In this document: piece by piece, positions 60,378 to 64,000 of the stretch | Layout: every line of letters begins with the position of its first letter | Numbering within the stretch: position 1 is the first letter of the stretch | Assembly (NCBI RefSeq): GCF_001424195.1 | Contig: NZ_LMOO01000001.1 | Coordinates: 726,569 to 790,568, forward strand | Length of the DNA stretch: 64,000 bases | DNA from: Cellulomonas sp. Leaf334 | GTDB lineage: Bacteria; Actinomycetota; Actinomycetes; Actinomycetales; Cellulomonadaceae | Direction: 5' to 3' | Translations under genes and position numbers: made by a program | The notes under the pieces: model-generated | Seen by the model: only the letters and a program-made list of their open reading frames with translations | The model's database searches: none | Told to the model about the DNA's origin: nothing

Positions 60378-63236
60378 GTGGCGCTGCGTGTCGAGCTGCT
60401 CGGACCGCTGCGCCTCCTCGTCGACGGCGTGCCGGTCGACGTCCCCGGCGGCCGGCGGCGCGCGGTCCTGGCGGTCCTGGCGCTGGCGCAGGGCCGCGAG
60501 GTGAGCCGCACCGCGCTCGTCGACGAGCTGTGGCCGGACGACCCGCCGCGGGACGCGACGCAGGCGGTGCAGAGCCACGTGTCCCGGCTGCGCCGCCACC
60601 TCGGTCCGTACGCGGACCGGCTGCGGCACGGCGACGGCGGGTACGTCCTGGACCTCGGCGACGGCGGGCTCGACGTGGCCGACGTCCGGCAGGTCGCCGA
60701 CGCGGACGCGGCCGGCGCCCTGCGCCACTGGCGGGGCGGCGCGCTCGAGGAGTTCGCCGACTGTCCGGGCCTGGCGGTGGAGAAGGTCGCCCTCGACGAG
60801 CTCCGCCTGCGCCTGCGTGACGACGCGACCGAGGCCACGATCGCCGCCGGGACCAGCCGGTCCGCCGACGCCGCGTCCGCCGTGGCTTCGTCCCCGCTGC
60901 GGGAGCGCACGGTGATCCTGCTCATGCGGTCCTACGCCGTGGAGGGCCGGACCGCCGACGCGATGCACACCGCCGCGGCGTACCGGCGGCGGCTCGTCGA
61001 GGAGACGGGACTGGACCCGTCGCCCGAGCTCGGCACGTGGGAACGCCTCGTGGCGGCCGGGTCCTTGGCGCCCAGCCGGGCTCGCACGACGTCCGCGGTC
61101 CGCACACCGGCCGGACCGCTGGTGGGCCGCGACCAGGACCTGGCGGAGCTCCTGCGGCTGCTGGACAGCCAGCCCGTGCTCACCGTGACCGGCCCGGGCG
61201 GGGTGGGCAAGACGCGGCTCACGCTCCAGGCGGCGGCCGAGCACAGCGAGCGCACGGGTGCCGAGAGCGTCGCGGTGCGGTTGGCGGCTGTCACGGACGG
61301 GGGGCGGGTGCCCGAGGCGGTCGCCGCCGCGCTGGGGCTGCGGCTCGTCGGTGAGGCGCGACCCGCGACGGTCGCCGGGATGCTGACCGGGCGCGCCGTG
61401 CTGCTCGTGCTGGACAACTGCGAGCACGTGGTCGACGCGGTGCGGGACCTCGTCGTCGCGCTGCAGGAGCGTGCGCCGACGGTGCGGTTGCTGACGACGT
61501 CCCGCGTGACCCTGCACGTGCCGGGAGAGTTCGTGGTCCGGCTGCAACCGCTGGCCCTGCCCCGCGACGGGGACGTGGCGCGACTGGCCCACCAGCCGAG
61601 CGTGCAGGCGTTCCTCGAGCACGCCCGGCTGCGCGTCCGCGACTTCACGCCCGCGCCCGGCGACGCAGCGGTGCTCGTCGACGTCGTCCGCCGGCTCGAC
61701 GGTCTCCCGCTGGCGATCGAGCTCGCGGCCGGGCAGCTGGGCGCGGTGCCGCTCTCGGCGCTGCACGAGCGGCTCGGGCGGACGCTCGACGCGCTGTCCG
61801 CCCGACGACCCACCGCCGACGCCCGCCACGAGACGCTGCGGACGACCATCGACTGGTCGTACCGCCTCCTCGAGCCTGCCGACCGTGCCGTGCTGCGCAG
61901 CCTCGCGCCGTTCCCGGCTGGCGTCGACCTGGAGACGTTCGAGCAGCTCTCCGCCGAGGCAGCCCCGGCAGCCGACCCCATCGCGGTGCTGGCCCGGCTC
62001 GTCGACCACTCCTTCGTCGACGCGGCCCACGACGACCTGCCCCGGTACCGGCTCCTGGAGACGATCCGGGCGTTCCTGCTGGACGACCTGGACGCGCGCG
62101 ACGAGCGCGACGCGGCGGAGACCACGTTCCTGCGGTGGGCGTCCCGGGCCGCCGCCGAGATCGGCACCGCCGTCCGTGGTGACGGCGAGGCGGCGGCGGA
62201 CCGGCGCTTGCGGGCCGAGCTGGCCAACCTGCGCGCCGCCCGCGACCTGTCGCGCGGGCGCGGCGACGTGGAGCTCCGCATCGACGTCACGCTCGCGCTG
62301 GACGACGCCGCGACCTGGCGGGACCTGACCGAGCTGTGGGCCTGGGCCGTCGAGCTCGAACAGGACCCGCTGCTGCTGCGGGGGAACCGTCGCGAGGTCG
62401 CGGTCCGGGCCTCGGCAGCGGAGGCGTCGTGGCTGCTCGGCGACCTGACCGGCGCCGCACAGTTGGCTCGCACCGCGATCGAGGCCGCAGGGGACGACCC
62501 CGGTGCCGTCAGCGCGTGGAGCGCGTCCGCAGCCGTCGCCCTCTTCCGCGGCGACCACGCACGGGCGGCGCAGGACTGGGCGGTCGCGGCCGCGCTCGCC
62601 GTCCAGCCGTCGCCGTACCTGGCGTCCGGCGCGCTGGCCCTCGGATACGCGGGCGACCGGTCCGGGGCGGCCGCCCTCCTCGACGACGCCGACCGCGCGC
62701 TGGGCGTCCGACCGTGCCCGTCGCACCGCGCCTGGCTCCGGTACGTCGCCGGCGAGGTGACCGCCGCAGACGATCCCGGCGCCGCGGTCGTGCACTACAC
62801 CGCGGCGGTCGACCTCGCGCGGGGCTGCGGTGCCGGGTTCATCGAGGGGGTGGCGGCCGTCGGGCTGGCGGCGGCACGGGCGGCCCAGGGTGACGTCCGG
62901 GCGTCCGCCGAGGACTACGTCGGCCTGCTGCGCTACTGGTCGGCCGCCGGGAACCTGACACAGCTGTGGACGACGGTGCGCGACGCGGCGGTGCTGCTCG
63001 ACGCGCACGGGTCCTCGGACGCGGCGGGTGTCCTGCTCCTGGCCGCCGGGTCGGCCGACGCGGCGTCCGCCCTCGTCGGCCAGGCCGCGCGGCGGGCGCG
63101 CGGGATCCTGGACCGGATCGGCGCGGACCGGGTCGCCGCGCTCGACGCCCGGGCACGGTCGATGACCGCGGCCGAGGTCGTCGAGATGGCGGTCGACGCG
63201 CTGCGGTCGGGTCTAGGCAGCCCGTCCGTAACCTGA
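60378..63236 (+). CDS. SARP/AfsR-type regulator with NB-ARC ATPase
   Basis: This 952-residue protein has an OmpR-type DNA-binding domain (about 1-93: LRVELLGPLRLLVDGVPVDVPGGRRRAVLAVLALAQGREVSRTALVDELWPDDPP), a BTAD helical domain (about 95-235) and an NB-ARC-like ATPase with Walker A TGPGGVGKTR (271-280) and LLVLDNCEHVVDAV as Walker B. About 400 C-terminal residues are TPR-like. It matches the large SARP (AfsR) family, activators of secondary metabolism and morphological genes. GTG start at 60378 has GGGAGGAG upstream. It is preceded by six 11-bp repeats and converges with the hexapeptide gene, overlapping it by 24 nt. Confidence 0.92.
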   Translation: MALRVELLGPLRLLVDGVPVDVPGGRRRAVLAVLALAQGREVSRTALVDELWPDDPPRDATQAVQSHVSRLRRHLGPYADRLRHGDGGYVLDLGDGGLDVADVRQVADADAAGALRHWRGGALEEFADCPGLAVEKVALDELRLRLRDDATEATIAAGTSRSADAASAVASSPLRERTVILLMRSYAVEGRTADAMHTAAAYRRRLVEETGLDPSPELGTWERLVAAGSLAPSRARTTSAVRTPAGPLVGRDQDLAELLRLLDSQPVLTVTGPGGVGKTRLTLQAAAEHSERTGAESVAVRLAAVTDGGRVPEAVAAALGLRLVGEARPATVAGMLTGRAVLLVLDNCEHVVDAVRDLVVALQERAPTVRLLTTSRVTLHVPGEFVVRLQPLALPRDGDVARLAHQPSVQAFLEHARLRVRDFTPAPGDAAVLVDVVRRLDGLPLAIELAAGQLGAVPLSALHERLGRTLDALSARRPTADARHETLRTTIDWSYRLLEPADRAVLRSLAPFPAGVDLETFEQLSAEAAPAADPIAVLARLVDHSFVDAAHDDLPRYRLLETIRAFLLDDLDARDERDAAETTFLRWASRAAAEIGTAVRGDGEAAADRRLRAELANLRAARDLSRGRGDVELRIDVTLALDDAATWRDLTELWAWAVELEQDPLLLRGNRREVAVRASAAEASWLLGDLTGAAQLARTAIEAAGDDPGAVSAWSASAAVALFRGDHARAAQDWAVAAALAVQPSPYLASGALALGYAGDRSGAAALLDDADRALGVRPCPSHRAWLRYVAGEVTAADDPGAAVVHYTAAVDLARGCGAGFIEGVAAVGLAAARAAQGDVRASAEDYVGLLRYWSAAGNLTQLWTTVRDAAVLLDAHGSSDAAGVLLLAAGSADAASALVGQAARRARGILDRIGADRVAALDARARSMTAAEVVEMAVDALRSGLGSPSVT

Positions 63237-63641
63237 GCGGCGCCCCGGGCCCGACCCGGTGACCGTGCTGTCGTCCGGGACGACCTGGTCCGCCTCCACC
63301 GCGGCTCGCTGCTCGACCACGACCCGCTCGCCGACGCGCGCGCCCGAGGCGATGCGCGCACCGGCGCCCACGCGCGTCCCGGCGCCCAGGTGCACGTTGC
63401 TCCCGACGACCGCTGCGGTGCCGACCACGACGTCCACGTCGATCCAGCTGCCCGCTCCGACGCGTGCTCCGTCGTGGACCACCGCGCCCGCCTCGACGTA
63501 CGACGTCTCGGCCAGCCACGCCCCCTCGTGCACGTGCGCGGCAGGCGACACCAACCCGCCGCCGTGCGCGTGCCGGACGTAGCGCACGACCGTCCCGAGG
63601 TCGTCCTCGAACTCCACCAGACCCTTGATCCGTCGCGACAT
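63213..63641 (-). CDS. Hexapeptide-repeat (left-handed beta-helix) protein
   Basis: This 142-residue protein has an N-terminal segment (GLVEFEDDLGTVVRYVRHAHGGGLVSPAAHVHEGAWLAETSYVEAGAVVHDGARVGAGSW) followed by tandem hexapeptides (VVVGTAAVVGSNVHLGAGTRVGAGARIASGARVGERVVVEQRAAVEADQV) with the repeated [V/I/A]-G-x-x-x-x pattern, forming a left-handed beta-helix. No acyltransferase catalytic His is identified, so it may be structural or a transferase of an uncharacterised type. It converges on the SARP gene and overlaps it by 24 nt. AGGAGAGG precedes the ATG. Confidence 0.85.
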   Translation of the reverse strand: MSRRIKGLVEFEDDLGTVVRYVRHAHGGGLVSPAAHVHEGAWLAETSYVEAGAVVHDGARVGAGSWIDVDVVVGTAAVVGSNVHLGAGTRVGAGARIASGARVGERVVVEQRAAVEADQVVPDDSTVTGSGPGRRSGYGRAA

Positions 63642-63746
63642 GCCTCTCCTTCGTCGATGCTCCTGCCCGGCATAACGATGTTGCGGCCCGGAGGTTTCCC
63701 GGAACCGCTCCGCCCGCGGCGAACACCCTGTGACAGGCTGCCCGCC

Positions 63747-64000
63747 ATGATCGAACGGGTGCTTCCGGTCGGCGTGGAGGCGGCCGAGCACGCCGGTCCC
63801 CCGCTCCCCGTCCCCCTGCACCCGTCGGAGGAGGCGGGGGTCGAGAACGCGGTGCCCGCCCGCCGCGCCGAGTACGCCGCCGTCCGCGGGTGCGCGCGCA
63901 CCGCCCTGCGGAGGCTGGGCCTGGCCGATGCGGCCGTGCCCGCCGGACCCGACCGCGCACCGGTGTGGCCCGCAGGGGTCGTCGGGAGCATGACGCACGT
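63747..64000 (+). CDS. 4'-phosphopantetheinyl transferase, Sfp/EntD type (5' part)
   Basis: The window ends 84 codons into this gene. The visible protein has VLPVGVEAAEHAGPPLPVPLHPSEEA, ARRAEYAAVRGCARTALRRLGL and PVWPAGVVGSMTHV, which match the N-terminal region of EntD/Sfp-type transferases just before the catalytic acidic motif. These enzymes attach phosphopantetheine to carrier proteins of siderophore, polyketide or peptide synthases, and in some bacteria to fatty acid ACP. It is located beside a SARP regulator, which supports a secondary-metabolism role. The C-terminal half is outside the window. Confidence 0.85.
   Translation, partial: MIERVLPVGVEAAEHAGPPLPVPLHPSEEAGVENAVPARRAEYAAVRGCARTALRRLGLADAAVPAGPDRAPVWPAGVVGSMTH

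Noticed and set aside
59427-63008. A 1193-codon open frame antisense to the SARP gene
   Set aside because: No recognisable domain, while the plus strand encodes complete OmpR-type, BTAD and NB-ARC domains.

Overview
This 64 kb window is chromosomal DNA from a high-GC Gram-positive actinobacterium, most likely Cellulomonas or a close relative in the Micrococcales (inference; no 16S rRNA is present). The signs are very high GC with GTG starts common, an actinobacterial type A RNase P RNA, bldC, a homodimeric pyruvate dehydrogenase E1 (aceE), a fabD-fabH-acpP-fabF cluster headed by a FasR/PucR regulator, DUF3052 and DUF3145 proteins, polyphosphate glucokinase, and the Nif3-like / zinc-ribbon / histidine-phosphatase order also seen at Rv2230c-Rv2228c of Mycobacterium.

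Layout. 1-4.6 kb: the end of an endonuclease/exonuclease/phosphatase-family gene, a giant DUF4157 protein with an HNH-like C-terminal end (toxin-like), and a small SPOR-like gene. 4.7-9.7 kb: map, ppgK, a metallo-beta-lactamase-fold hydrolase, small conserved genes and a YqeY-like protein. 9.8-18.2 kb: rnpB, a lipoprotein, a stand-alone LuxR-type HTH protein, a tautomerase-fold protein without Pro1, yaaA, an SLC13/ArsB-type permease, the Nif3 operon, a MOSC protein, tRNA-Val, an AhpE-like peroxiredoxin and DUF3052. 18.5-27.2 kb: aceE, a strong two-way terminator, then fasR and the FAS II genes. 27.3-30.1 kb: a three-gene flavin electron-transfer operon (FMN-binding lipoprotein, ApbE, RnfD/NqrB-reductase fusion). 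30.2-36.0 kb: DUF3145, def, a TetR-controlled ABC-like/YhgE-Pip operon and arginine deiminase. 36-43 kb: bldC, DUF1206, two tRNAs, an HD-GYP protein, an M23 peptidase and an acyltransferase. 43-53 kb: a ceramidase-like membrane protein, a PTP-like phosphatase, a BAAT-like lipoprotein, a second stand-alone LuxR HTH, a KefC-type antiporter, a PAS-ANTAR-STAS regulator and several small enzymes.

The right-hand 11 kb is accessory in character. An intact IS481-family element with a 6-bp target duplication has landed exactly on a CTAG that was the shared stop codon of two convergent genes, leaving both proteins unchanged. Next come an FAD monooxygenase, a berberine-bridge-type oxidase, a TPR-LuxR regulator, a SAM methyltransferase, a SARP/AfsR-type regulator preceded by six 11-bp direct repeats, a hexapeptide-repeat protein and the start of an Sfp-type phosphopantetheinyl transferase. 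This looks like regulators and tailoring enzymes for a small natural product or redox cofactor, but no core biosynthetic gene lies in the window.

The items most worth following are the 11-bp repeat array beside the SARP gene, the DUF4157-HNH protein, the IS481 insertion into the shared stop, the flavin operon, and a TTGT-N9-ACAAGG site found upstream of both fasR and fabD.
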